In this document: positions 11,001-22,524 of the stretch, one piece after another
Numbering within the stretch: the stretch's first letter is position 1
How the letters are laid out: each line of letters opens with the position of its first letter
From: Chlorella sorokiniana
Lineage: Eukaryota > Chlorophyta > Trebouxiophyceae > Chlorellales > Chlorellaceae
Assembly: GCA_025917655.1 (NCBI GenBank)
Contig: CP084611.1
Location: forward strand, 3,534,001 to 3,598,000
Direction of reading: 5' to 3'
DNA: 64,000 bases
Translations under genes and position numbers: made by a program
The notes under the pieces: generated by a model
The model's input: the letters and a program-made list of their open reading frames with translations, nothing else
What the model was told of the DNA's origin: nothing
Databases searched by the model: none

Positions 11001-12705
11001 AGACTGCATCTGCAGAGCCCACCCCCTCCCCGGGCCCCACCAGCGTGGCGATGCTGCGGTTGGGGTCTGCGATGAGCGACTCCATGTCGATGTTGCAGTT
11101 GGTCACGGCCATGGGGTGGCTCATCGCCACCTGCAGGGAGACCCGGGCAGCGCAAGCCGGCGGTGAGGGCAGGCGAGGGCAGCACGGGCAAGCTGCTTCC
11201 TGGCCGGCATGGGAATGCCAGGCCAGCGGGAGGGGCAGGCCGCAAAGGGCGCGCAGCCCGGCCAGCAGCGAGCCCCACCTTGTTGAGCGTGCGCACGGCG
11301 GCAAAGCGCAGCACGGGCTTGGAGGAGGAGAGGAAGAGCTGCAGCACGGTGACCGCGGGGTCAGCTCCCGCGTGGTGACGTCCCGCATGTTGCAGATGGC
11401 GCGCGCCGCCTCAAAGATGACCACCTCGCTCTTGTGCCGCAGGCAGCCCTCCAGGAAGCCGTAGAAGGGGCGCAGCTCGGTGCCCACCCCCGGCTGGCTC
11501 TCCGCAATCACCTGCGAGGGCGGGAGGGGCAGGGCAGGGCCCACGCGCCTCGCTCCTGGTGCCAGCCAACCAGGGCGGAGGGTCATGCATGGGGGCCTGG
11601 CTGCTTCTGCAGCCAAGCAGGCGGCCAGCTGCGGGGAGGCAACACGGCCTGACGAACCCTGCCCCTGGCCCTGGCCGCACCTGCGCCACGTATCGCACGA
11701 GCAGGCACTGTGCCATGGGGAGCGCACGTTGCCGCGCGTCAGCTGGCTGACCAGCTTGGACACCGCCAGGCGGTCGGTGGCGCGCAGCGCGTGCATGAGG
11801 GCCACAGCCTGGAACTGCACCATGGGGTGCCGCGAGTTGATGGCCTCCTGCACCTCGTTGCTCCACCGCTTGATGACCTCCGCGTTGGCCCCCGCCAGGT
11901 GGATGGCCCCGCCAGCACCGCGGAGGCCACCACCGCCGACTTGTCCACCACCGCCTGCTTGAGGTAGCGCTCGATTTGCAGCAGCATCTGGGGGTCGATG
12001 ATGCGGCAGAGCACGCGGATGGCGTTGGCGCGGTACAGGTCGTTGCGCGAGTTCATGTCCTTCATGAGGGAGGAGGTGATGATGATGACCTCGTCGCTGG
12101 AGGGGATGACCTCCTTGATCACCAGGTAGACCATGCGCCGCAGGTGCACATCCTTGTGCTGGAACAGCTTGGTCACGGAGAAGAAGACCTCGGAGGACTC
12201 AGACTGCAGAAGCACAAGAGGGTGGGGGGGGGGGGGGGGGTCGTACATGTACTCCACACTTCATTCATGCAGCAGCGGCTGGATGCAACAGCATCGCGAA
12301 CCACTGACGAGCGGCAACAGCGTGCAGCAACAGGCAGCCGGGCTGGGGAGCTCTTGGGACGTCAGCCTGACACAGCAGCAACCAGATCCCCGAAGACAGC
12401 CCGGCAGCACGACAGGAAACGCCTCCCAGCCGCACCTTGGTGAAGCTCTCTCCCTGAGTGAGCAGGTAGAGCAGCTTGGTGATGACCTGCTGGCAGCGCC
12501 GCGGGTCGACGTGAGCATCGTTGAAGCACCGTGCCTCCTGCAGCACCGCGCCCTTCTCGATGCCGTAGAAGGGCGAGTACTCCACTGCAGGCAGGATGAA
12601 GCGGGTGTCGGGTTACAAGCCGCACCGCTGTTCCAGCAGCTTGCATCGCACGCCAGCCAGCGACAAGGGGTGGCCGCCTGCGGCGAACTCACACTCCTCC
12701 TCCAT
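8047..12705 (-). CDS. COPG: Coatomer subunit gamma (COPI coat)
   Basis: Gamma-COP is an adaptor-like subunit of the COPI coat for Golgi-to-ER and intra-Golgi vesicles. The exon after the first intron reads [20 protein letters not shown], a near-universal gamma-COP start. It is followed by [80 protein letters not shown] and [13 protein letters not shown], which are HEAT-like repeats of the trunk. Mid-gene exons include [40 protein letters not shown] and [20 protein letters not shown]. The appendage domain lies at 8.05-9.3 kb and ends in [12 protein letters not shown] with a stop at 8047-8049. I use the ATG at 12705 (MEELEYSP). Acidic in-frame residues upstream (DKAKDED) resemble the N-termini of plant orthologs, so the true start may be further out. 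About a dozen introns are present, one holding a C17 tract. Confidence 0.96.
12224..12240. repeat. 17-base G/C homopolymer in a coatomer gamma intron
   Basis: On the coding (minus) strand this is a run of 17 C just upstream of the TTCTGCAG acceptor of the SESSEVFF exon, where a polypyrimidine tract is expected. Confidence 0.85.
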
Positions 12706-13162
12706 GTCTTCGTCCTTCGCTTTATCGCCAGCCGGCGCCGCAGGGGCTCCAGGGTGTTCTGCGCGGTTGACGCCTGCACCAGAGGACGGCAGCAAGACGC
12801 AGTTTGATGCGGGCGAACGACGGTGCGATCGAGGGCTGGAATCCCTTCAGCGGCGAGCTGTTCGCATTGTATCCCTCCTGCACTGTGTTGTCTGCCCCCT
12901 GACGGCTCCCACTGACCATATTGGCGTGCACCGGCCGCTGGGCTACAGGGCGTTGGCTGTGCAGGTGCCTTCTGCACCCCGATGATCGTTCTTTTGATCA
13001 AAACTATGCGTGATGCACTGCAGAGACCACGTGTCGTTAACCACAGGACAGTGCAGTACTCAACCGTATTGCGGCTTTGCGAAGCCTTCAATGAGGCAAT
13101 GTTTCAGCATACTTTGGGCTTGCCAGTAAGACCACTCGAGTTGTAACTGCTGCAAGCTGGCC
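12706..13162. promoter_or_regulatory. Divergent 5' region, COPG / FMT
   Basis: This 457-base gap lies between outward-facing starts. The COPG-proximal part (12.71-12.80 kb) stays open in the COPG frame and may be coding. The FMT-proximal part (12.97-13.15 kb) is AT-richer and promoter-like. Confidence 0.45.
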
Positions 13163-13352
13163 ATGACGCCTACGACCATGTCGTGTCGAACGGCAGTGCG
13201 GGCTAGGCTGCTGCCAGTGCTGCTGAGGGAGCTGGCAGTCTCCCATTATGCACAAAGTTTGCACACAGCCTCAATGCTGCGGCCCGCCTGGCCTGCCAGG
13301 GCAGCGGCGGCAAGCGCCGCCACTGCTCGGAGGTTTGCGGCGCAGTGTTCAG

Positions 13353-13387
<35 letters not shown>

Positions 13388-14814
13388 GATACAGCTGAGG
13401 CAGCGCAGCGCAAGAAAGTGGTGTTCTGCGGCACGCCAGATGTGGCTGCGCGAGTGCTGGAGCGGCTGCTGGCTGCAGCAGCGCAGCCCAACGCCAGCTT
13501 TGAGATTGCTGCCGTGGTGACGCAGCCGCCGCGGCCCACGGGACGCGGCAACCGCAAAGTGCCGCAGCCGTCCCCGTGCAGCTGCTGGCGGAGGAGGCAG
13601 GGCTGCCAGCGGGCGCCATCTTGGCACCAGAGCGGCCGGGCGACCCCGCTTTCCTGGACACGCTGCGCGCTCTGGGCCCCCACCTCTGCGTCACCGCCGC
13701 CTACGGCAACTACCTGCCCTCCTCCTTCCTGGCCATCCCTCCACACGGCACCCTCAACATCCACCCCTCGCTGCTGCCACGCTACCGCGGCGCGCGCGCC
13801 GGTGCAGCGCGCGCTGCAGGACGGGGTGCGCGTTACGGGCGTCAGCGTGCTGTACACGGTGCGTGCCATGGACGCGGGCCCCATCCTGGCGCAGCAGGAG
13901 TTCGAGGTGAGAGGCGTAGGCTGCGTGCGGCGCGCATGTTGCTGGGAGCGATGCCTACAATCGCCGCCTGCCCACCAGCGCTGCCTTCCTCCCCCACCTC
14001 ATTCGACTGCGTCCCCCTTATCTCCCCCACCCACCCTCTCCCCCAGGTCGACCCCGACATCCAGGCCCCCGAGCTGCTGCACCGCCTGTTTGACCTGGGC
14101 ACCGACCTGCTTGTGGCCAGCCTGCCGGCGGTGTGGGAGGGCAAAGGGCCGCAGACCGCTCGCACGCAGGTGGGCGCCCGCCCAGCACCGGCGGCACCGC
14201 CACAGCTGCAGCCCGCGCTGCCGCCTGATGGGGCACCGCCTGAAGTGCACGCCGCCCCCTTCCCTCCCACCTGGCCCCCAGGACGAGTCGGCCGCCAGTC
14301 ATGCCGCAAAGCTGAGCCGCGAGGAAGCTGCGCTGGACTTCAGCCAGCCCGCAGCGGCGTGCCACAACAAGGTGCGCGGCTTTGCGGGCTGGCCCGCCAC
14401 CTTTGCCACTTTCCAGCAGCGCGGGGCAGACGGCGGCGACCTGGGGCCCCTGGAGCTCAAGGTGGTGCGTACCGCGCTGGGCAGCCCCGCATGCTGGAGC
14501 GGCTCCAGCGAGCGCCAGGTGGCAACAACCTGTGACACGCTGCTCATCCGCTGCGGCGACGGCAGCGTGCTCAAGGTGGGGCCCCGCTGCGGGCGCGGAC
14601 GGCGCCCAGCCTGTTGCATGGCCGTCCTGCTCCAGGGTCAGCTATCCTTGGCCCTGCCGATTGCGGCACCGGCCGCCTGGGCACCTCCCGTGCAGGTGCT
14701 GCAAGTGCAGGCCCCTGGCAAGCGCGTGGTGGCGGCCCGCGACTTCATCAACGGCCTCAGGGGCGCACGCTGCTGTGGCAGCCAGTGCAGCAGCCTGCGG
14801 GGGTGGCGGCCTAG
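13163..14814 (+). CDS. fmt: Methionyl-tRNA formyltransferase, organellar
   Basis: The enzyme formylates Met-tRNAi with 10-formyl-THF for translation initiation in plastids and mitochondria. ATG 13163 starts an Arg/Ala/Ser-rich presequence of about 75 residues with a poly-Ser tract, typical of organelle targeting. The catalytic domain follows: KKVVFCGTPDVAARVLERLL, AAVVTQPPRPTGRG, VTAAYGNYLPSSFLAIP and LNIHPSLLPRYRGA, which holds the catalytic Asn and His. Next come VSVLYTVRAMDAGPIL, with the catalytic Asp, and DPDIQAPELLHRLFDLG. The C-terminal OB-like domain reads SREEAALDFSQPA, VRGFAGWPATFATF and APGKRVVAARDFING. Best read with one lost base in a GGGG run, the end is RTLLWQPVQQPAGVAA with TAG at 14812-14814. 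The frame read literally would run to about 14.9 kb. Two more one-base frame changes lie in the catalytic domain. Confidence 0.93.
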
Positions 14815-14902
14815 GCGGGCGCCCTATGCGTGTGGCGCGGCTCTGGCGAGGCCGGATTTCATTGCATTCTTTCATTGCATTTTGAAACAGGGTAGGAAAT
14901 TT

Positions 14903-17900
14903 TTATAATAATGGATAGCAGCGCAGGAAGGAAGCACACGTCAGCTCACTGGCCTTTGGTGCTGCTATCAGCCGCGGGTGGCGGCCGCTTGCCTGCGCCC
15001 CCGCGCCGCGGCGCTGGCGCAGCTGCTGCTGGTAGCGAGGGTGCAGGTGCAGCGGCGTCTCCGGCGGCGGCAGCTTCAGGCGGCCAGCGGCGCGGCGCTG
15101 CAGCGCCTCGCTCACCAGGTCGCGCGGCAGCACGATGCGCCCCGCGTGCGCGCTCAGCGCCTGCTGCGGCAGGGGCCCAAACAGCGCCTCCAGCAGGCGG
15201 GCGACCTCGTGTCGGATGACGGGCTCGCCGCCCGCGCTGCCCCTGCCCCTGCCCGTGATGAAGGTGACGTCGTGGGGCAGGGCGCCCGCCTCGCGGTGGC
15301 GCTGCTGCAGCAGGGCCAGCGTGCACAGCACGGCGGCGCGCGCCTCCAGCACCGACTGGCCGTGCAGGTCGACCTCGGCGCAGGAGGTGATGCCGCACAC
15401 CGCCGCCACCGCGCTCCTCAGGTCGGCGTCCTCGGCGGCGGGCGCGCTCCGCTGCGGCGGCGGCGGGGGCGGCCGGGCACAGGAGGTGGGCAGGCAGCGC
15501 TGACGGCGCGGCCAGCACGGCAGGCAGGCAGACGGGCGGCAGGCAGCCTAGCGGCAGGCAACGGCGCACGGCCGTGGCCCCTGCTGGCTGAGGTCCCAGC
15601 GCCCTGCCAGCACCGCCAGCTGCCGCATGCCTGGCCTGCGCTCCCGTCGGCCGGCAGGCGGCGCCGCCCGCCCCTCACCCGCCACCGCCGTCAGCCCCTC
15701 GAACTCGCGGTTGTCTGCGGGGTAGAGGCGGCGCATGCCCTGGTACACGCGCAGCGCCCCCGCCAGGTCACCCGCCTCCCGCAGCGCCGCGATGACGGTG
15801 CGGAAGGTGCCTCGGTTGGGCTTGACGCGGGCAGGGCCGCGGCACATGCGGCGGAAGAGGCGCGCGCACTCGTCCTGCAGGCCGGGCGTGGCCCCCACCG
15901 CCTTGATCAGCGCCGTCAGCACCACCACGTTCTCCGCCACCCCAGCGCCCGCATCTCCTCGTACAGCTGCGAGAGGGGGCAGGAGGGTGGGTGGGTGGGT
16001 GTGGAAGGGTGCAGCTGCCTTGGCAGACGGGTGTCCCCAAGCCGGGGGCGAGGCAGGTGAGCAAGCCGGCAGCAGCCAGCGGGGCTTGCCTGCAGCGCGC
16101 AGCGTCCCTGCCGCGCGGCGGCGCACAGCGTGAAGAGCGTGGCAAAGGTGTAGGCGTCGGGGCCAGCCCCTCGCGCTTCAGCTGGTCGTACAGCGCAAAC
16201 GCGTGCAGCAGCTGCTCCTGGCGCGGGGTCTTGCCGGGGTGTGGCAGGCGCGCAGCGCGACGTTGAACGCGCGCGTGTCCAGCGCCACCCCGCCCCTCGC
16301 GCCTCCTCAAATGCCGCCAACGCGCGCTCCGGCTGCCCCGCCCCGCGCACGCCGTCATCATGGCCGCCGTGCTGTCGGCTGTCAGCACGCCGCCGCCCTG
16401 CGCGTGCAGCTGGCGCATCTCCCACCAGAAGATGGCGGCCTGCTCCAGCTGGCCCGCCGCGCCGCAGGCCAGCAGCAGGCTGCCCCACAGCTTGGGGGTG
16501 GGGCAGAAGGCCGCCTCCGTCATCATGCGCCGCACGCCCAGCACGCGCTCGAATGCGCCGGCGTAGGAGAAGACCTGGGGCAGGCGGGGGTGGCAAGGGG
16601 GCAGGGTGGAGCAGGCAGGCCAGGCAGCCGCTGGCGCCACGTGCTCGGCGCAACCGGGCGCTCGGCGTGCTGCAAGCCACATGCGCTCCGGTGTGGGCGT
16701 GCATTGAAGGCCCCAGCAGCCAACCCTCCATGAACCGGCGCTGAAGCGCACGCCCCTTGCCCCCTCGCCCCCTCCCCAACACACACGCGCGCACCTTTAT
16801 AAGCGTGTTGAACGTGACTTCGTCCGCCGCCACGCCATCGTCCCGCATCCAGCGCAGCGCCAGCTCAGCACGCTTCACGTCCCGCGCCGCCATGCACGCC
16901 TTGAACAGGCAGTTAAAGGTGGAGGCGTCGGGCTTCACGCCCTCGCTGCGCAGCTGGTTGCACCTGCGCGGCGCGAAGCCCAGGGTCAACTAGTCGGGGC
17001 CTTGGCCAGCCTCAAGCAGGGTGCAAGGTGCAGTGGGGGCCGCAGCTGCACGCTTGTGTGTTGCACCAGTGTCGGCATGCCGCACCTGACGAACTGCACC
17101 TCGATGGAACCCGCCAGCGCATTGAGCAGCAGGTTGACGGTGTGGACGTCCTCCACGCTCCACGCCCCGCTCTCCCGCATCTCCACAAACACGCGGCGCG
17201 CATCCTTGGGCCGCCCCAGCCCGCCGTACGCTGCGATGGCGGCGCGCCACACCTGGCGGCCCGCGGGCCCGCCGCCGCCCCCGTGTCCCGTGCATGCTGC
17301 AGCACCGCACGCACCCCCTGCAGGTTGCGCCGCTGCTGCAGCGCCCTGATGGCGGCGGCGCACGTGGCGGGGTGCAGGCCACCATGGGCAGCGCGTGCAG
17401 CGCCGCCGCGCCGCCCTCGCTGCGGACCAGCTGCACCACCAGCTCCTCGCTGCACCCGGGCACAACAGGCAGGCAGCGGGGGACAGGGAACAGCTCGCGT
17501 CGGCGCAGTCGAGGATTGGCAGAGTCGGCAGAGCAGATCACGGCTTGCAGCATGCATGACAGGGGCGCTGGCGCATGCGGGCGCCGCCCGATCGCCTGCT
17601 TGCCTGAGGGCCGGGTCCTCCAGGCACCGGCTGCTTGCCGCCCACTCCTCCTCTATCAGGTGCGCCGCCACCAACGGCCGACCGCTGTCCAGCAGGCGCC
17701 GCACCGTCTCCCGCAGCTTGCCATCAGCCTGGCCGCCCAGCCCTGCCAGGACGTGCAAGCAGGGACTGGTGCGTCTTGAAAAGCGGCGCGGCCGGCAAGA
17801 GTGCTGCCAGAGCATGGCGGTGGGTGCAGAGCAGGTGCATGAAGCAGGCACGGCGCACCTGGAAAGCCCTGCTGTGCCAGTCGGGCAGCATGGGAAGCCC

Positions 17901-18069
17901 TGGAGCGCTCAGACGGTGCGGGAGCCGCAGCAACTGCACCAGCACGCACCCTGACGCGTGGCGCGGCGCAAGCAGGAGGCGCCTGTTGGGCTGTTGGGCC
18001 CCTGGTTGAGCCAGCCGCGGCTAGTGCACGAAGCCTGCCGAGCGCGTTTGGTGAGACCGTGACGGTCAT
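14903..18069 (-). CDS. PPR protein with C-terminal SMR domain
   Basis: PPR-SMR proteins bind organelle RNA through helical PPR repeats, and many act in plastid gene expression. PPR-like helices run through several exons: PDASTFNCLFKACMAARDV with RAELALRWMRDDGVAADEVT, KLWGSLLLACGAAGQLEQAA, QVWRAAIAAYGGLGRPKDAR with RVFVEMRESG, TFRTVIAALREAGDLAGALR, and TALIKAVGATPGLQDECARL. The SMR domain is at the C-terminus (15.2-15.4 kb), with the signatures EVDLHGQSVLEAR (DLHG) and TFITGRGRGS (TGRG). The start is ATG 18069 (MTVTVSPNALGRLR), leading an Arg/Ala-rich presumed transit peptide before a clean acceptor into GLGGQADGKLRETVRRLLDS. The stop is at 14903 in the SMR frame, 89 bases from the FMT stop. 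The target RNA cannot be inferred. Confidence 0.88.
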
Positions 18070-18340
18070 CCGGGGGTGCTCTGACCTCTCCAAGCTTCTC
18101 CAAGCTTCACCCTGGCATGGTCGGCGGCCCGGGATAGGCAGCCAAGCGACAAGACTGGAATGTATATTGTTTTGAAAGCACCCAATGCAGCACGCGCAAG
18201 GGGAAATCTGGTGCGTGTGCAACATGAAGGCTGCCAGGCTGGCTGGCAACGACGGCAGGTTGCTGGCCTTGGGCCTGTTACCGCTCAAATTTGTCGGATG
18301 GATTGCTCACGTTCGATACAAAGAGCTCCCATTTCGAATA
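18070..18340. promoter_or_regulatory. Divergent promoter, PPR-SMR / serine racemase
   Basis: Only 271 bases separate the two ATGs, so both promoters share this segment. It contains a perfect tandem pair of a 10-base unit (18087-18106) built around the palindrome AAGCTT. Confidence 0.6.
18087..18106. repeat. Tandem 10-bp duplication in a divergent promoter
   Basis: The unit TCTCCAAGCT occurs twice head to tail with no mismatch. It could be a duplicated factor-binding site or a replication slip. Confidence 0.7.
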
Positions 18341-19712
18341 ATGAGTGAACACCAGCAACTTGCTGTGACTCTCGAGGATGTGCACAAGGCCGCCCAAGTA
18401 ATCGCGGAACATGCCCACGTGACACCAGTGAGCGTTTGTGGAAGGCAGGATCATCCCTTCGACCGCCTCTTGCCCTTGCTGCCGCCGCCCGCCGCCACCT
18501 TGTACCCACGTGCCACCTGCTCCGCCCCTTGCCCCCTGCGTCTGCTCAGGTGCTGACGTCTCGCACCCTGGACCAGCTGAGCGGGTGCAGCCTGCACTTG
18601 AAGGCAGAAGTGTTTCAGCGCATCGGCGCCTTCAAGTTCCGCGGCGCATGCAACGCCATCTTCAGCCTGACGCAGGAGGAGGCGGCGCGGGCGTGGTGAC
18701 CCACTCATCGGGCAACCACGGCGCGGCGGTGGCGCTGGCGGCCCAGCTGCGCGGCATCCCCGCCCACGTCGTCGTGCCAGCCAACACGCCGCAGATCAAG
18801 CGCGCCGCCATCCGCTCCTACGGCGTGGAGCCCGTGGTGTGCGAGGCCAGCATAGACGCGCGAGGCGGCGTGCGCCGCCATCCAGCAGCAGACGGGGGCC
18901 ACGTTTGTGCCGCCGTACAACCACCCGCTGGTGATTGCGGGGCAGGGCACCATCGCCCTGGAGTTCCTGCGGCAGGTGCCTGAGCTGGAGGCCATCGTGG
19001 TGCCGGTTTCGGGCGGCGGCATGATCTCAGGGATTGCCGTTGCGGCCAAGGCGCTGAAGCCGGGCATCCTGGTGCTGGCGGCGGAGCCCGTGGGGCGCAA
19101 CCAGGCGGCGGACGTGGCGGCGTGCAAGGCAGCGGGCGAGCTGGTGCAGGTGCGCTGCGGGACTGCACATCATGTGCTGGCTGCTGCCATCAGTCGACCT
19201 TCGGGCACATCATGCTCTCACGGCCCTCTTCCCCCTCCCCTCCCGGCCCCCAGCTGCCCAAGCCCGTGACCATCTGCGACGGGCTGGAGGCGCGGCTGGG
19301 CTCCCTCACCTGGCCGGTGGTGCGGCAGCTGGTGGACGGAGTGCTGACGGTGAGCGAGGAGGAGGTGGTGGCCGCCATGCGCCTCACCTTCGAGCGCCTC
19401 AAGGTGGTGGTGGAGCCTTCGGGGCGGCGGGGCTGGCGGCGGCGCTGGGCAAGCAGCTGCGGCAGCGCCACCCCCACCTGCGGCACGTGGGGGTCGTCCT
19501 GTGCGGTGAGGCCCAGCTGGCTGGCCCCTGCTCTTGTCCGCTGCCCAGTGCTGCTGCGAGAAGCTTGCTGCACGGCCAGGGTGGGTGCCCAGGCGTGGCG
19601 CGGCCCCTGCTGGCATGCAGGTGGCAATATTGACCTGGCGACCCACTGCCCGGACTACTGGCAGCGCTGGCTGGACTGCACGCAGCGGGCAGCTGAGCCG
19701 GGAGCGGAGTGA
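18341..19712 (+). CDS. Serine racemase / threonine dehydratase-type PLP enzyme
   Basis: This is a fold-type II PLP enzyme that racemises or dehydrates serine, or deaminates threonine. ATG 18341 starts MSEHQQLAVTLEDVHKAAQV. After a short intron come LTSRTLDQLSGCSLHLKAE and the PLP lysine in GAFKFRGACNAIFSL. The phosphate and substrate loops follow: THSSGNHGAAVALAAQLRGI, VPPYNHPLVIAGQGTIALEF, VPVSGGGMISGIAVAAKAL. The C-terminal part (TICDGLEARLGSLTWPVVRQ, VDGVLTVSEEEVVAAMRLTF, VVVEPSG, GGNIDL) follows eukaryotic serine racemase closely. It lacks the ACT-like domain of biosynthetic threonine deaminase, so serine racemase is preferred. At least three one-base losses interrupt the frame, at AAR/VVTHSS, DAR/EAACAA and EPSG/AAGLAA; at least two of them are in G runs. 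No targeting peptide is obvious. Confidence 0.9.
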
Positions 19713-19864
19713 GGGCGGCACATGCAACAGAGGGCCACGCTGGCGGGCTACATAGTTGAAAGAATGATCAGGGGTGTGGCAAAAGTGAGGGCAATGACAA
19801 AACGGCAAGATCAAAAGCAGCAGTTTGCAAACGACCACATCGCGCGTCGTGCCGGGTTGCCAGC

Positions 19865-22524
19865 CTAGGAGCGGCTGCTGTGTGCGTCACACGCGGCGGG
19901 CAGCTGGAGGGGCCCCTCCCGCTGCACCTCCTCGTCATACGTGTGCAGCTGGCGGGCGTGGTGCTCGTACAGCCCCGCATGCCTGCGATACAGCGCCGTC
20001 GCCGCCGCGGTGGCCACCAGGCCCAGCGCCGCCTCCACCAGGAAGGTGTCCCGGAAGCAGTCCTGGCCCACGCATGTGGTGCTGCCGCCGCCGTGGCGCG
20101 CCAGGCGCGCTGCACACGGAGGAGGCAACAGAGGGGTGCGTCGGCGTGAGCACGCGGAGCGCGACAGCCATACCCCACGTGCCAGGCGGCCCACGCGGGA
20201 GGACGCCGTGCATGGGCCGCCCCGCCTTGCGGTATCGCCGCAGGGCACTACCTGGCACAGCCGCATGCCCGCTGCCTCCCCCACCCACCTCGTACATGCG
20301 GCCCGCCAAGCCCAGTGCCAGCCCAAAGCTGCCCGCCGCGGGCGCCAGCTGCGCCAGCGTGTAGTTGGCGGCAAAGCGCGCCAGCCCAAACAGCTCGCTG
20401 ACGAGAGCGGGGAACAGGGACCAGTGGCCGCCAAAGGCGAAGCCGGAAGCGGCGGCGAGGGGGAAGAGGGCGGGGAGGCGGGCGCAGGCCAGGCCCGCGC
20501 ACGTGGCCGCCATCAGCGCCGACACGAGCGGCAGGAAGAGGAGACGGGGGTGCCGCGCGTGTGCAGCAGCCGCTCCGGAAAGTACCCAAACGCCATGCGG
20601 CCTGCGCACCAATCAAGGCGGGGATGGGGGCAGCACATGAGCACCTGCCCCCGTTAATCAGCAGGCTGCTGCCTGCAGCCGCTGCACGGCACGCGCAGGC
20701 GGCCTCACCCGCGCAGTTGCCAACGCTGAAGAGCGAGACGAGCACGGGGTGGCCTCCGCGCCCGCCCCCTGCAGCGCCTTGACGACCTGGGCCAGGTTGT
20801 TGAGCAGGGTGAGGCCTGGGGGCGGTGGGTGGAGGGTAGAGGCGGGGTGGGGGTAGGCGTGCCGCAAGCTGGGCGGCCCTCACACCGGGGCCGGCAGCCC
20901 ACAGATCCCACCTCAGCCCGGCCCGGCAGCGCACCTGAGCCCAGGCCGATGACCAGCACGGCAAAGAGCAGCCAGAAGGTGGAGGAACGCAAGCATTGCC
21001 AGGGCGACAGCTCGGGGGCAGCGCAGCCGCAGCGGGTGGCAGCGGCTCGGGAGCACTCCGGCTGTTGGCAGACTCTAGCGCAGGCGCTCCCAGGGCAGCG
21101 CTGGCCTGCCTGGCAGTGCACCTCTGCATGTCGGCACCCTGCTCTGGCTGCAGCAGCGGCTGGTGCAGGTCTGGCAGCTTTGCGCTGCTGCTGCCGCCCG
21201 CCTGCCGCGCTGCCGCCCCCCTGCTTCCCCCACCCCCTCCCCCTCCTCCTCGTCCTCGTAGTGGGCCAGGTGCTCGTAATCCACCTCCGCCTTGCAAGAC
21301 AGGAGGCCGCCGCTGCCCAGCGGGATGAGGAGCAGCGGCAGCAGCAGCACCAGGGCGCCCGCCATGACTAGCAGGCTCGCGGCACGCGACAGCGGGTGCA
21401 GCGAGGACACGGCGGCGGTGGCGATCAGGTAGACGGCCAGCGTGCCGAGGGCTTGCAGCGAGAAGATAAAGCGCCCCTCTGCCAATCATGGGAGGGCGGG
21501 GGTTGGGGCTATCAGGCTGCGGGGTTACCAGGCTGCAGCCGTCAGTGGTAGCACGCAGACTGTTGAAGTGTCCTCGCCGGGCCAGCACGAGCACTTTGTG
21601 CAGGCCTTCCCACCACCTCGGCGCACCCGCGGTGAAGACGTGCTGCCCGGCCTGCAGTTCCGACTGCTGCACAAACGAGCAGTGGTTGACGAAGGGCAGC
21701 GCCGCCAGGCCCACCACCAGGGGGCCAGGGCCAGGAAGATCAGGAAGGAGTTCTTGTCGGGTGCAAAGGCGCCGGTGTAGACCATGGCAAAGAGGGAGCC
21801 CGACAGGCCGATGCCCGCCTTGAGCACGCCCACCACCGAGCCGCGGCTGGAGGGGAAGTTGCGCACCTGCACGCAGCAGTGGGTGGGTGTGGCGGCGCGC
21901 AATGTGTGGCGGTGTCAAGGTGTGCAGGTGCATGATGCCGTGCGGCAGGGCGGGACGCTGCCCGCCCCGCGGTGCAGATGATTGGGGGCTGTAGCAGCCA
22001 TTGCGCAGCCACCCACGTTGGTGACGAGCGTGGCGGTGTCGCCCCAGGTGCCGCCGTTGGCCGCCAGTGCTGCCAGCGCCGCCAGGTGCCACAGGCGTGC
22101 CTGGAACAGGCCCTGCACCGCTGCCCACAGGCCCACATAGCCCGCCGCATTGGCCACGCACCCCACCAGCAGCACCAGCCTGGGCCCGACCTTCTTGTGC
22201 CGCTCCAGGGCATCGTACACAAAGCCCGAGAAGATGGAGCTGGCCGAGGGCCGGGGAGGGGGCGGGCAGATGCGGCATGTCGGAGGCCCGTCCGGGGCAG
22301 CCCGTGGCCAGGCCCAATTTGCAACACCATGCAACCACCATGCTGGCAAGCAAGCCCAAAGCAGCAGCGCACCTGTACCCGCCCAAGTTGGCGGCGCTGG
22401 CAATCAGCTGCAACTGCTCCTGTGTCAGGCCATACTTGGCTTTGAGGGTACCACTCCAGATGGCAAACGTGTACGTCAGGCCGCAGCAGAGGGCCACAAA
22501 GATGGAGGCCGAAAAAGTGTACCT
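19865..22524 (-). CDS. NFD4/nodulin-like major facilitator transporter (5' exon not placed)
   Basis: This is a multi-spanning MFS protein of the plant Nodulin-like/NFD4 family, whose substrates are largely unknown. The first clear exon, from an acceptor near 22524, reads YTFSASIFVALCCGLTYTF with LKAKYGLTQEQLQLIASAAN, the family's TM1-TM2 start. Later exons give GPRLVLLVGCVANAAGYVGL, ATLVTNVG, the motif VRNFPSSRGSVVGVLKAGIG with LSGSLFAMVYTGAF, then FLIFLALAPWW. Further TM segments follow at 21.3-21.5 kb and 20.3-20.7 kb, and the protein ends CDAHSSRS with a stop at 19865-19867. A hydrophilic, acidic loop (EDEEEGEGVGEAGG, ~21.25 kb) separates the two halves. The initiator ATG must be in a short exon beyond 22.53 kb that I could not identify. 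The 749-codon open frame across 20.25-22.5 kb runs through introns and is not the protein. Confidence 0.82.

Noticed and set aside
10216-11853. 545-codon minus-strand open frame as one exon
   Set aside because: It mixes true coatomer gamma exon frames with intron read-through. Consensus splice sites break it into separate exons.
18341-19712. Biosynthetic threonine deaminase (isoleucine pathway)
   Set aside because: The protein ends shortly after GGNIDL and lacks the C-terminal ACT-like regulatory domain. Its C-terminal motifs fit serine racemase better.
20248-22497. 749-codon open frame on the minus strand
   Set aside because: It reads through several introns of the NFD4-like transporter. 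Only parts match the family, and the intervening residues are low-complexity Gly/Pro/Arg typical of GC-rich non-coding sequence.
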